Source: Promethearchaeota archaeon Loki_b31
Lineage (GTDB): Archaea > Asgardarchaeota > Lokiarchaeia > Sigyniarchaeales > SOKP01
Reading direction: 5' to 3'
DNA: 64,000 nucleotides
Assembly: GCA_005222975.1 (NCBI GenBank)
Contig: NJBI01000010.1
Coordinates: forward strand, 1-64,000
The notes under the pieces are model-generated. The model was not told the DNA's origin and did no database searches. It saw only the letters and a list, made by a program, of their open reading frames with translations. The position numbers were made by a program, and so were the translations under genes. How positions within the stretch are numbered: position 1 is the stretch's first letter; each line of letters starts with the position of its first letter. Shown here piece after piece: positions 53,250-61,667 of the stretch.

Positions 53250-54848
53250 ATGATCTCCGAAAAAAGCTTTAGAATTAATCCAAAGGAGAAGTTAGAGTCG
53301 AAAAAAAGACTTGTGATCATATCTGATACTCATATTACTCGATCGGGTGGCGCATTTAACCTTCACGCCTTTAATGTTGGAATGGAAAAAATAAATAAAA
53401 TTAAAGACGCGTCTATTTACTTGCATTTAGGAGATATTACTCACATGGGAACATTATTGGAATACGAGTATGCGTTAGAGCAATTTGAAAAGTTCCAACC
53501 TTTATCCAAAAGTCCAAAAATGATATTTTTAATAGGAAACCACGACGCAATGAATGTAGGGTATTTGTTATTTGAAGAACTGGTCGGAACCAGACATTAT
53601 ACCTATGAAGATGACGATCTTTATATATATGGGATAGATAGTACAAAACCCGATTTACCTGGTGGAATAATTCATCATAGTATAATCGAATCAGTTAGAA
53701 AAAAGTTAGAAAAACCTGAAAGAGAAAATAAATTTAAGGTTGTATGTTTTCATCATCAATTAATACCGATTCCTAACACAGGAAAAGAACGATCAGCGAT
53801 AGATGATTCAGGAGATATGCTTAAGATGCTTTTAGAGGCAAAAGCAGATTTAGTTTTAAATGGGCATCGACATTTTTCTAATTTATATACTGTGAGTAGC
53901 AGTGAGAAAGATTTATTTGTTTTTAATGCAGGAACTTTTTGCTGTAACAAAACGAGGTATCGTGAATTATTTACTTATTCAATCATAGATATTGATGGCA
54001 ACAATCTTAATTTTAAAGTGATTCCCGTATTAGATTCAAATTCTCAACGAGAAATTCTACGCGAAGTTAACTATTATATTCCATTACAGATAGATAAAAA
54101 ACAAAAACCTATTGCTAGATTTATTCAAATATCAAATTCGTTAGTTTCAGAACGATTTGAGAGTAATTTCAATAATTTTGATAAAGCAATTGAAAAAATT
54201 AATAAAATTGGCGAAGTTGATTTAGTTGTTCATGCGGGTAATCTTACTAAGAATAGCTTTAAAGAAGAGTTTCAAATAGCTAAGGATAAACTAAATCAAT
54301 TAAAGCATCCTTATTTGGCCGTTCCGGGATATACTGATTCAAAACCTCTTGCTTGGGAATACTGGAAACATTACTTTGGAGAATTTGATCCGCTGTATGA
54401 AAATGACAATATATATTTTCAGGGTATGAACTCTACGACTTTAGATTCGAAAGAAGGATTTATTGGTCGAAAAAAATTGAATAAGTTCATCGAAAAAGTG
54501 TTGTCGCTTAGTCATCAGAAAATTTTTGGAGTTTGTTGTTTTCACAACTTAATACCTACTCCTTTAAGCGTGTGGAGGACGGAATTAATTGATTCTGGAG
54601 ATGTTCTTTCTCAATTTGCCAGATCACAAATTGATTTGGTTTTAAATTCTTCGCCGAGCATTTCATTTAACATTAAAATTGAGAATACAGTCTTTTCAAA
54701 TGGTGGAAACCTTGAAGGTAAATATTTTGAGGAAGTTTTTATTGAAATTGAAATTTATAAGAAAGGACTAGTTGTATTGAAAGAACATAACTTACAAACG
54801 GGAGAGATAAAGGTTATTGGAAACTATTACCTATCTATTTTAATTTAA
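53250..54848 (+). CDS. Tandem metallophosphoesterase, second domain degenerate
   Basis: 532 residues. The first domain (about 18-270) has the full metal-binding set: IISDTH, HLGDIT, IGNHDA, CFHHQLI and NGHRH. The second (about 285-525) follows the same fold order (HAGNLT, VPGYTDS, CFHNLIP) but has lost key ligands: SDTH is SNS, GD is GN, GNHD is GYTD and GHRH is SSPS. So only the first half should be catalytic, and the second may be structural or regulatory. It lies in the same operon as the LbH proteins. Substrate unknown. Confidence 0.85.
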   Translation: MISEKSFRINPKEKLESKKRLVIISDTHITRSGGAFNLHAFNVGMEKINKIKDASIYLHLGDITHMGTLLEYEYALEQFEKFQPLSKSPKMIFLIGNHDAMNVGYLLFEELVGTRHYTYEDDDLYIYGIDSTKPDLPGGIIHHSIIESVRKKLEKPERENKFKVVCFHHQLIPIPNTGKERSAIDDSGDMLKMLLEAKADLVLNGHRHFSNLYTVSSSEKDLFVFNAGTFCCNKTRYRELFTYSIIDIDGNNLNFKVIPVLDSNSQREILREVNYYIPLQIDKKQKPIARFIQISNSLVSERFESNFNNFDKAIEKINKIGEVDLVVHAGNLTKNSFKEEFQIAKDKLNQLKHPYLAVPGYTDSKPLAWEYWKHYFGEFDPLYENDNIYFQGMNSTTLDSKEGFIGRKKLNKFIEKVLSLSHQKIFGVCCFHNLIPTPLSVWRTELIDSGDVLSQFARSQIDLVLNSSPSISFNIKIENTVFSNGGNLEGKYFEEVFIEIEIYKKGLVVLKEHNLQTGEIKVIGNYYLSILI

Positions 54849-54866
54849 AAGAGAATTAGGAATATC

Positions 54867-56087
54867 ATGGAAAAAAACCTTATTCTAGAGCAGTACAACT
54901 TAATACTAATAAGATACGCTGAGGTTTGGCTGAAATCGCAAAAAGTAAAAATCCGTATGCTCAAATTCTTAATGAATAATATAAAAAATATGCTCAAGAG
55001 AAAAGGAATTCACTTTAATAAGTATCAATTAAGCAAGGATTCCTCCAGAGTATTATTCTTTTTTAACAATAAAGATATTCCTAATGCTATCGAGGTATTA
55101 AAAAACGCTTTTGGAGTGCATTCACTCAGTCCGGCAATTAGAACTTCGAATAGTCTTAAAAACATTACTGAAAGAACGATAGAATTAGCTAAAGAAATTT
55201 TGGAAAAGGGCGATTCTTTTGCGCTCAGAGTTAGAAGATCTGGAAAACATGACTATACCTCAATGGAAGTGGCTAAAATCGTGGGTAAAGCCGTCATTGA
55301 CAATCTCTCGAATCATAACTTAAAAGTAAATCTAACTCACCCAAAGAAACAAATTTTTGTTGAAATAAGGCAAGACTTTTCATACATATTTTCTCAAGTA
55401 ATTAAGAGCAAATGGGGGGGCTTGCCAATTGAACCTGTAAAAAAGATATTAGTAATGGATGTCGGCAGGTTAAACGATTTAATAGCTGGTTTTTTATTAA
55501 TGAGAAGAGGCTCTGAAATTTATCCTGTATTGTTTGATATTACAGAAGATAAAGCACTGAACGATATCTGGATATCGAATTGGAAAGAAGTAACGGATTA
55601 CATACCTTTTAACCAGTTCAGATTAATAAAAGTTAATTTATATAACATTTTAAAAAAACTCAGCTCAGAATTAAGCGATATTCAGTACTTTTGCGGTATA
55701 TGTAGATTAATTAGATTTGATTTATTATCAAGAATTCTTACGGTTTCCAATTTTTCTTTTTACGAAAAAATTAGGGCAATAACAGACGGAACTAGTTTGA
55801 GCTGCTCGAGCATTTGTTCAGATTCAGTAGATTTAGATTCCATAGTACTTAATCACCTTATTTCTAAATTTCCTATTTTTACGCCGTTAATAGGTTTTGG
55901 AAAAGATAGTATTCAAAATCTAGCTTTTAAAATATCAAAAAAGTTTAAACCTATTGAGTATTGCCCATATAAACCAAAAGATCAAGAATTTGACGCTGAG
56001 AAATTAAAGAAAATATACGGTAATTTAAATCTTGATAAAATTCTTGAAGAAAGCGTTGAAAAAATTGTAGAAATAAAAATTTTTTAA
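54867..56087 (+). CDS. ThiI-like THUMP protein with lost PP-loop
   Basis: 406 residues. The N-terminal ferredoxin-like part and THUMP domain (LIRYAEVWLKSQ start, SFALRVRRSGKHDYTSMEVA) are ThiI-like. The ATP-binding PP-loop SGGxDS is replaced by MDVGRLND (197-204), although the following helix AGFLLMRRGSEIYPVLFD still aligns. The catalytic-type CxxC pair is kept in YFCGICRLIRFD (C276, C279). ThiI makes 4-thiouridine in tRNA from persulfide sulfur, or takes part in thiamine synthesis. Without the PP-loop, adenylation seems impossible, so it may only bind tRNA or work with a partner. A MoaD-like gene follows. Confidence 0.75.
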   Translation: MEKNLILEQYNLILIRYAEVWLKSQKVKIRMLKFLMNNIKNMLKRKGIHFNKYQLSKDSSRVLFFFNNKDIPNAIEVLKNAFGVHSLSPAIRTSNSLKNITERTIELAKEILEKGDSFALRVRRSGKHDYTSMEVAKIVGKAVIDNLSNHNLKVNLTHPKKQIFVEIRQDFSYIFSQVIKSKWGGLPIEPVKKILVMDVGRLNDLIAGFLLMRRGSEIYPVLFDITEDKALNDIWISNWKEVTDYIPFNQFRLIKVNLYNILKKLSSELSDIQYFCGICRLIRFDLLSRILTVSNFSFYEKIRAITDGTSLSCSSICSDSVDLDSIVLNHLISKFPIFTPLIGFGKDSIQNLAFKISKKFKPIEYCPYKPKDQEFDAEKLKKIYGNLNLDKILEESVEKIVEIKIF

Positions 56088-56240
56088 ATTACAAAAAACA
56101 AAAGCTCTTGAATTTTTGAACCTATTATTTTTCATTATGATTAAGCTTAAAAATAAATTAAATTTATTAAAATTGAATCAAATTTAGGATTGGATTTTAT
56201 CTAATCTTTTAACTTTTCAATTATATGGGGTCAAAATATT

Positions 56241-56522
56241 ATGGTTAAAGTTGATCTAAATTTATTGAACATATTTGTATTGAAGGTTAAAAAAAATACT
56301 ATTCAATACGAAGGAAACACCGTCGGTGATATTATAACTCAATTTCTTAAAGAGCATAAAAACCTATTAGATGATAGCATCCTATCCAAAAATAAGAAGA
56401 AATTAAATCCACTAATGATCATTTTACTCAACGGCAGAAACATCACTTACATGAAAAATTATAAAACGAAACTAAAAGAAGGAGACCAACTTTACATATC
56501 GTTCCCAATTTCGGGAGGGTAA
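56241..56522 (+). CDS. MoaD/ThiS/SAMP-like ubiquitin-fold sulfur carrier
   Basis: 93 residues ending in GG, the requirement for C-terminal thiocarboxylation or conjugation. The beta-grasp signature is LLNGRNITYMKNYKTKLKEGDQLYISFPISGG. Archaeal relatives carry sulfur for molybdopterin or tRNA thiolation and some (SAMPs) also modify proteins. It follows the ThiI-like gene with a 153-base gap and its own likely promoter, so a sulfur-relay link is plausible. No E1-like MoeB is in the window. Confidence 0.8.
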   Translation: MVKVDLNLLNIFVLKVKKNTIQYEGNTVGDIITQFLKEHKNLLDDSILSKNKKKLNPLMIILLNGRNITYMKNYKTKLKEGDQLYISFPISGG

Positions 56523-56525
56523 TTC

Positions 56526-56536
56526 TTTTTTTTTTT
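56526..56536 (+). terminator. T-run terminator after the MoaD-like gene
   Basis: An uninterrupted run of 11 Ts just after the stop codon. Confidence 0.5.
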
Positions 56537-56645
56537 AATCAAAATTTTTACAATAAAAAGTAAGTATTTATTAGTTTCTTCTGCTATAAATATTTTGTAG
56601 AGTTACTTCCGTAATTTTCAATAAAATGCCCAATGAACGATTATT

Positions 56646-57578
56646 ATGAAAAAAATTAGTTTTATAGGACTTGATAATGCAGGTAAGACTAGTATTATCA
56701 CTGTAATTACTAAAAGATTCGGTTTCGAAGAAGAGATTTCGAAATTGATGCCTACAAGAAAAATCGCACGTGATGCTTTCAAATTTTTAGGTGTTGAATT
56801 CATAAGAATGGATTTTGGGGGGCAATTACAATACAGAGAAGAATATTTGAAGAACCCAACTAAATACATTAGCGGAACCGACTTAATATTTTATGTCATA
56901 GATGCGCAAGATTACGACCGTTATGTTGAGACAATAGATTACCTTGACAAAGTTTTACTCTTCCTAAAAGAAGAACAAGACTACCCTCCAATGTGTATTC
57001 TTTTTCATAAATTCGATCCGCAACTTACTAAAGAAAAGGTAATAAACCAGAGAATTTTAACTATTAAACAAGCATTAACCCGATATTCAAATGATTTTGA
57101 TATCTTTTTCTTTGAGACTTCAATATACGATATTAAATCAATAATGGATGCTTTTTCAAGCGGGTTATCGTTATTATTTGAAAAAATGGAAATGGTATCT
57201 CAATTATTTGCTGAGATGAGTAAAAATTACAATTCGATTATGATCGCATTATTTGACCCTAAAGGAATAACAATTGGGGAGTATTATCGGCCGCATTTAC
57301 ATTTATTGGAAAAAATGCGGATTTACAATAAATATATAGATGCTCAAAAAAAAATAATAGCAGAAAACCGGACGCTATTAGAATTCTCAGACAAGTTTGA
57401 AAATGGCGATAGATATTCTGGATTGGTAGAAGTATTAAAGTTTGGGAACTTGGACTTCTATTTACTATTCATTATTGAAGAGGACGAACAGAATTTAGGA
57501 AATACTGTAGAAATGTTAAATAAAATAGAATCCGCGAAACCACAAATGGAAAATATAATTCTCCAATTAATACAGTAA
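56646..57578 (+). CDS. Rag/Gtr-like GTPase with C-terminal roadblock/longin-like domain
   Basis: 310 residues. The GTPase part has G1 GLDNAGKTS (8-16), G3 DFGGQ (56-60) and G4 FHKFD (120-124). HKxD in place of NKxD is the signature of eukaryotic Rag/Gtr GTPases. After about residue 185 an alpha/beta domain follows (SIMIALFDPKGITIGEY..., FGNLDFYLLFIIEE) with the look of a roadblock/longin fold, again as in Rag proteins. In eukaryotes Rags link nutrient state to TORC1 at lysosomes; here the role is unknown. No lipidation motif. Confidence 0.85.
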   Translation: MKKISFIGLDNAGKTSIITVITKRFGFEEEISKLMPTRKIARDAFKFLGVEFIRMDFGGQLQYREEYLKNPTKYISGTDLIFYVIDAQDYDRYVETIDYLDKVLLFLKEEQDYPPMCILFHKFDPQLTKEKVINQRILTIKQALTRYSNDFDIFFFETSIYDIKSIMDAFSSGLSLLFEKMEMVSQLFAEMSKNYNSIMIALFDPKGITIGEYYRPHLHLLEKMRIYNKYIDAQKKIIAENRTLLEFSDKFENGDRYSGLVEVLKFGNLDFYLLFIIEEDEQNLGNTVEMLNKIESAKPQMENIILQLIQ

Positions 57579-57589
57579 AAGAGAAAGGT

Positions 57590-58666
57590 CTATTTAATTT
57601 TAAAAGTTTTAATAAAATCTTCCATTTCTTTCTTAGTTGGAATTAACTGATTAGTAATTTTATAAATCGCCGTATAAGTTGCAAATTCTATGCATTTGCT
57701 TAGAATATCTCTTAATTTTTCGAGATTCTCATCTTTATTTAATTGATCGAGCATTTCTTTATCTTTAACTAATTCAAATAATTTCGTCAAAAACCCCGCT
57801 GCAAAACAATCTCCTGCCCCCGTTCGATCGACAACTTCTTCAACTTCTATTCCGGGAAAAAAGATTTCAAAATTATCAGTTCTTGTAAAAGAACCTCCTT
57901 TTCCAGCCGTGTAAATTCGAATTTTTGCGTATTTTTTAAATTTTTCATCGACCTGATCGATTGAAAAAGTCCCATTTAATATAGAGTAAGCATCCTTTAA
58001 GTTTAAAAAAAATAAATCAAACTTTTGCTTGATTAATCCATCAAGTTGTTCGATTGATTGAACTTTTTGAGTCTCTATATTAAAAGCGGTTATCAAGCCC
58101 AATTTAGAACCATTTTCAAACAATTTAATAAACTTTTTCGCAATAGGTGTTGAATATAATATTTTTGCATTCAAAAAAGCATCATCTTCTATTTCTATTC
58201 CTTCGAAGTTCATTCTGTTTTTTAAATTAGGAGCTAAATGGATTTTTGTTGTAAAGTCTGATTTTATAATAGTACTAACTGGTGTAATCTCATCTATTTG
58301 AAAAATATCATCGGTGTTTATGCTTAGTTCATTTAGTTCTGTAATCATCCATTCACTTCCTCTTCCAATTACACTAATTAATTTAGTGAAAACTCCAAGT
58401 TTTGCGATAAATTCAGCTGAATTGTTACCATTCCCCCCTCTCTTAAAGTAACAATGCCCCACTATTTTTTTGGGTGTTTCTGAGAACCCTTTTTTAACTA
58501 TTTTTTCAAATAATTTTCTATTAAGATCATCTGGGTTGAATTTGATAAAATCAATTATATTCGTTACTATTTTTTGAACTAATTGCCAATAGAAATCGCT
58601 TTCATAGTATAAATCTTGATGTAATTCTCCTACAACAACAATATTCTTATTCAATTTGTTTTTCAC
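57590..58666 (-). CDS. PfkB-family carbohydrate kinase
   Basis: 358 residues. The PfkB signature near the C-terminus is DRTGAGDCFAAGFL with the catalytic aspartate; the N-terminal glycine pattern is FKRGGNGNNSAEFIAKLG. Ribokinase-type enzymes phosphorylate sugars or nucleosides using ATP. An insert near residues 25-65 is longer than usual. It converges on the Rag-like GTPase gene with an 11-base gap, and lies downstream of the tRNA-Ser gene on the same strand. Substrate not predictable. Confidence 0.88.
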   Translation of the reverse strand: MKNKLNKNIVVVGELHQDLYYESDFYWQLVQKIVTNIIDFIKFNPDDLNRKLFEKIVKKGFSETPKKIVGHCYFKRGGNGNNSAEFIAKLGVFTKLISVIGRGSEWMITELNELSINTDDIFQIDEITPVSTIIKSDFTTKIHLAPNLKNRMNFEGIEIEDDAFLNAKILYSTPIAKKFIKLFENGSKLGLITAFNIETQKVQSIEQLDGLIKQKFDLFFLNLKDAYSILNGTFSIDQVDEKFKKYAKIRIYTAGKGGSFTRTDNFEIFFPGIEVEEVVDRTGAGDCFAAGFLTKLFELVKDKEMLDQLNKDENLEKLRDILSKCIEFATYTAIYKITNQLIPTKKEMEDFIKTFKIK

Positions 58667-58683
58667 CCTAAAAAAATAATAAA

Positions 58684-58787
58684 CGCAGATGGAGGGACTC
58701 GAACCCCCGAACGCTTACGCGCACCGGCTTTTATGGTAATAGTGCATTACTCTCGAAGCCGGCGTCTTACCACTGGACCACATCTGC
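58684..58787 (-). tRNA. tRNA-Ser(CGA) with an intron
   Basis: The minus strand folds as a class II tRNA: acceptor GCAGATG/CATCTGC (7 bp), D arm, anticodon stem CCGGC/GCCGG, a long variable arm (CGC-GTAA-GCG) and T arm GGGGG-TTCGAGT-CCCTC. The anticodon is CGA at 58753-58755 and the discriminator is G73, as in serine tRNAs. About 22 extra bases after position 37 (58730-58751) hold a 5-bp hairpin and fit a canonical archaeal 37/38 bulge-helix-bulge intron. CCA is not encoded. The splice point is assigned to within one or two bases. Confidence 0.92.
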
Positions 58788-58920
58788 TTTAAATTATATG
58801 CTTTATTAGGATTAGTCGTAAAAAATATAAATTATTTTCTAATAACATTTTGTTTGGATTGAATAAAAGTAAGTAAAGTAAATTAAAAAAATTAGTAGCT
58901 GAAATAATATAAATCAGAGA

Positions 58921-59220
58921 TTAAGATTTAGGAACATAAATCTTTAATTTTAATGAAGGATCTAATAATTTTATTAAGCCTTCTTCTTCGTATTGCTTTA
59001 ATAGCAGATTTACAGTTGATATTCTTAAATCATACTTTAGAGCTAAATCAGACGCTAAAATTGATTTCCGTTTCGAAAGTGATTCTCTAATTTCCTTTTC
59101 TATTGAATTAGGTATAAAAGCATCTCTTTCTACAATAGTGATTTGTTTTGATCTTCCGTATTTTCTACGCAAATTTAAAGTTGCTTTTCTGACCACTAAC
59201 TTTTCTTCCTTTTCAGACAA
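58921..59220 (-). CDS. rps25e: Ribosomal protein eS25
   Basis: 99 residues from TTG 59220, which follows GTGAT; the tracked ATG is 10 codons upstream and gives an atypical hydrophobic start. The core winged helix is eS25: EKEIRESLSKRKSILASDLALKYDLRISTVNLLLKQYEEEGLIKL and the end KLKIYVPKS. eS25 is present in eukaryotes and part of the Archaea, at the 40S head near the tRNA exit side. It lies next to the tRNA-Ser gene. The N-terminal tail is short and basic as usual. Confidence 0.85.
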   Translation of the reverse strand: MSEKEEKLVVRKATLNLRRKYGRSKQITIVERDAFIPNSIEKEIRESLSKRKSILASDLALKYDLRISTVNLLLKQYEEEGLIKLLDPSLKLKIYVPKS

Positions 59221-59371
59221 TAGTATCACATTAAAAAATTGAAATGTCAAAAATTAAAGATAATTAAAATATTAAATATTTAAATTCTAATAAAATTTTT
59301 GATTTATAAACTGATTTAAGAAAGCTTTTTCCGTATCAAATAGCGAAGCAAATTAGATAGGCATACTCAAT

Positions 59372-60004
59372 TTGAGCGATGATTATTTTTTTAATATCAA
59401 ACGTAAAAGACCAGAGGAATTATATAAGAGCGCATTAGAATATTTTAAGAAGGATACTCTTTCTAGTTATGCCAAGTCTAAATCCATAATGCGTACACAA
59501 AGAAAAATTACATTGAGAGCATTAGAAATAATGGAACTTAAAGAGAACCATTGTTTAATACTTGATGCTGGTTGTGGTCCTGGATTTGTGGCGATTTACC
59601 TGAATGAATTAGGACACACGACAATAGCACTTGACATCATTTCAGATTTTCTCAATTTTTACGATATTAAAGATTTAAATCCCATTCTTGCTGATATGTG
59701 TTATCCTCCATTTCAACCAAGCATTTTCGACGCAATTATTTCCATTTCTGCTTTGCAATGGATCTACAAAGATTCAAATTTAGAAAAAAAGCGTTTAGAT
59801 TTAATTGGTCTTTTTAAATCGTTTTATAGCATTCTGAAGCCTAACGGGAAAGCAGTTTTTCAATTTTATCCAAAAAATAAAATAATATTGGATGACATTG
59901 GAGATATTATTGCTGAGAATACAAAATTTAAGGGAAATTTCATTATTGATAACCCAAATAATCCAAAAAAAAGAAAAATCTTCTTAATCCTAAAAAAGGA
60001 GTAG
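59372..60004 (+). CDS. Bud23-like class I methyltransferase (rRNA m7G)
   Basis: 210 residues. The SAM motif is LILDAGCGPGFVAIYL (63-78). Several features match eukaryotic Bud23/WBSCR22 beyond the general fold: RPEELYKSALEYF at the start, TQRKITLRALEIMEL before motif I, FDAIISISALQWIY (119-132), and AVFQFYPKNK followed by a DNPNNPKKRKIFLIL end. Bud23 makes N7-methylguanosine in the P-site region of 18S rRNA, with Trm112 as activator. A Trm112 gene is not seen here. Starts at TTG 59372. An ordinary small-molecule methyltransferase is the alternative but fits less well. Confidence 0.8.
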   Translation: MSDDYFFNIKRKRPEELYKSALEYFKKDTLSSYAKSKSIMRTQRKITLRALEIMELKENHCLILDAGCGPGFVAIYLNELGHTTIALDIISDFLNFYDIKDLNPILADMCYPPFQPSIFDAIISISALQWIYKDSNLEKKRLDLIGLFKSFYSILKPNGKAVFQFYPKNKIILDDIGDIIAENTKFKGNFIIDNPNNPKKRKIFLILKKE

Positions 60005-60057
60005 CCATAAAATATAGTTAAAATTCTTTTGAATTTTTGATTTTCTTCCTTTTTCTA

Positions 60058-60105
60058 AACATAAGATTATAAGAACATAAGATTATAAGAACATAATATT
60101 ATAAT
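60058..60105. repeat. Three tandem 16-bp repeats
   Basis: AACATAAGATTATAAG occurs twice exactly (60058-60073, 60074-60089), and a third copy with a few changes follows (60090-60105). It lies in the promoter region of the longin-like gene and could be a set of regulator sites or slippage-prone DNA. Confidence 0.6.
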
Positions 60106-60181
60106 TTTATAAATTTGTTAAAAAAAAAGATGAAAAAGCATCATTGGAAAAAAGGAAAAATGAAGAAGGTGTAATTTAGAA

Positions 60182-61285
60182 ATGCCTGTCGGATTAGTTG
60201 TAATGAAATGGGATGAACGAGTCGGTACTGAAATCCTAGCGAAGTATCCCGAAGAAATCGTAATCACAGATAAAACTCTTATGCAGGTGTACAGCACGCA
60301 CGAGTACAGTGGGGAATCGGGGATGATTAGTTTAATGGTTGGTTCATTAAACATTGCTTCATATTACACGGGACCAGAAAAAGGGTATTATATACTCTTA
60401 CTTTTAAACCTGGACGATGATCCTGATGCGTACGAAGGAGGCTTAATCGATACATCAAAAATCATTTTACAAAATCTTGAGGACGGTGCTTTTATACAAT
60501 TAGTTCCTTCATTATTTAGGAGGGTATCTATGTATCCAACCTTAAACGAAGAGCAGCGATTAGCAATTACGTATCAAGACGACATAAAACGAATGATTAT
60601 CAACCGTTTAAGGGAAGAAGGCGTAGTTTCAAAATCAGAGTTAATGATTTGGCTAAAAGATAGATATAAACAAGATTTTGTTGATTTAGAAGGAGTTGTC
60701 ATAGAACTCATTAAAAGAGACATCATAAAAGAAACATCAGTGAAGGGGATGCCTTCAGAATTAATCTTTCTAACAAACGATTTAATAATGATGCGCGTTC
60801 CAGCAATCCAACTTTTCAAGGATCCAAGCGATAGGGGCTTACCTTCCCAACTTAGCGATGATTACACAACAGAATCCAAGAAATTTTTTCAAAACTATCG
60901 TCCTTCAGAACAAGACAACCTAAAAGTTATAGAAATTCTCGTAAACCCTCAAGCCTACGAAGTATTGAGATTACTGAGGACCGCTATTGTTACTAAAAAC
61001 GATCTTGAAAAACTGAAAAAGAAAGGAGTCGAAGACATAGATGATGTTTTGAAATCTCTATGGGAAAATCAGATGATTCAGGTTTTCCGAGACGATAGGA
61101 ACAACGAATACTACGCTCTTATTTCTGACTTTCACATAGCTTTAATATTTCCAAAATATTTATTGAATGTTATTAAAGCGGAATACGATAAAAAATCCAA
61201 AGCCGATCAAGTGCTAATAGAATATCTAAATGTTCTTGAAAATACGTTTTTAAATTTAAAATCAGCCACAAAATCAAAAGAATAA
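60182..61285 (+). CDS. Possible longin-like domain protein with winged helices (Asgard-type)
   Basis: 367 residues. Residues 1-120 have an alpha/beta pattern like longin/roadblock domains (GLVVMKWDERVGTEILAKYP, then GYYILLLLNLDDD). Two winged-helix-like stretches follow: MIINRLREEGVVSKSELMIWLKD near 140-200 and VLRLLRTAIVTKNDLEKLKKKGVEDIDD near 265-310, ending with a helical tail. Longin-fold proteins bind small GTPases in eukaryotic trafficking, and winged helices are common in ESCRT-II, so a membrane-trafficking or regulatory role is possible. No exact family is recognised. Confidence 0.5.
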   Translation: MPVGLVVMKWDERVGTEILAKYPEEIVITDKTLMQVYSTHEYSGESGMISLMVGSLNIASYYTGPEKGYYILLLLNLDDDPDAYEGGLIDTSKIILQNLEDGAFIQLVPSLFRRVSMYPTLNEEQRLAITYQDDIKRMIINRLREEGVVSKSELMIWLKDRYKQDFVDLEGVVIELIKRDIIKETSVKGMPSELIFLTNDLIMMRVPAIQLFKDPSDRGLPSQLSDDYTTESKKFFQNYRPSEQDNLKVIEILVNPQAYEVLRLLRTAIVTKNDLEKLKKKGVEDIDDVLKSLWENQMIQVFRDDRNNEYYALISDFHIALIFPKYLLNVIKAEYDKKSKADQVLIEYLNVLENTFLNLKSATKSKE

Positions 61286-61295
61286 TTTTCGTAAA

Positions 61296-61310
61296 TTTTT
61301 TTTTTTTTTT
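61296..61310 (+). terminator. T15 terminator after the longin-like gene
   Basis: Fifteen consecutive Ts start 11 bases after the stop codon. Confidence 0.6.
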
Positions 61311-61667
61311 AATCTATTTAGTTTTAATGGGCAAAATTTTACTTACTAGAAGGATGTACTCACACCAGTTTCAATAGCACAGTCTGAAAATTTTAAGGTA
61401 AACAAATCTGCTCTTGGTTGTTCAGATAAATATATAATTAAAAAAAACTATATTAGATTATTTTACTAAAGATGGGAGAGTTTAAGTAATGAAATGAATT
61501 TATAAGGCATTAATTTTCTATTACAATTATTATGTCAGAGTAATATTTAGAATTGTTTTATATTAGGGAAAAATTAAATATGAGATACTTGATCATTATT
61601 TTAATAATAAAAATTCTCGAAGAATTTTTAATACTTTATAACAAAAAGCATAAAATAGGTAATCTTA
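61311..61667. other. Intergenic region ahead of the surface-protein gene
   Basis: No supported ORF. AT-rich with TATA-like strings (for example AATTTATAAGG near 61496). A promoter for the secreted protein is expected. I see no repeat or RNA gene. Confidence 0.35.

Noticed and set aside
58684-58787. Calling the tRNA as Glu or Arg from TTC or TCG read near the anticodon loop
   Set aside because: The long variable arm, G73 and loop geometry place CGA as anticodon, which means serine.
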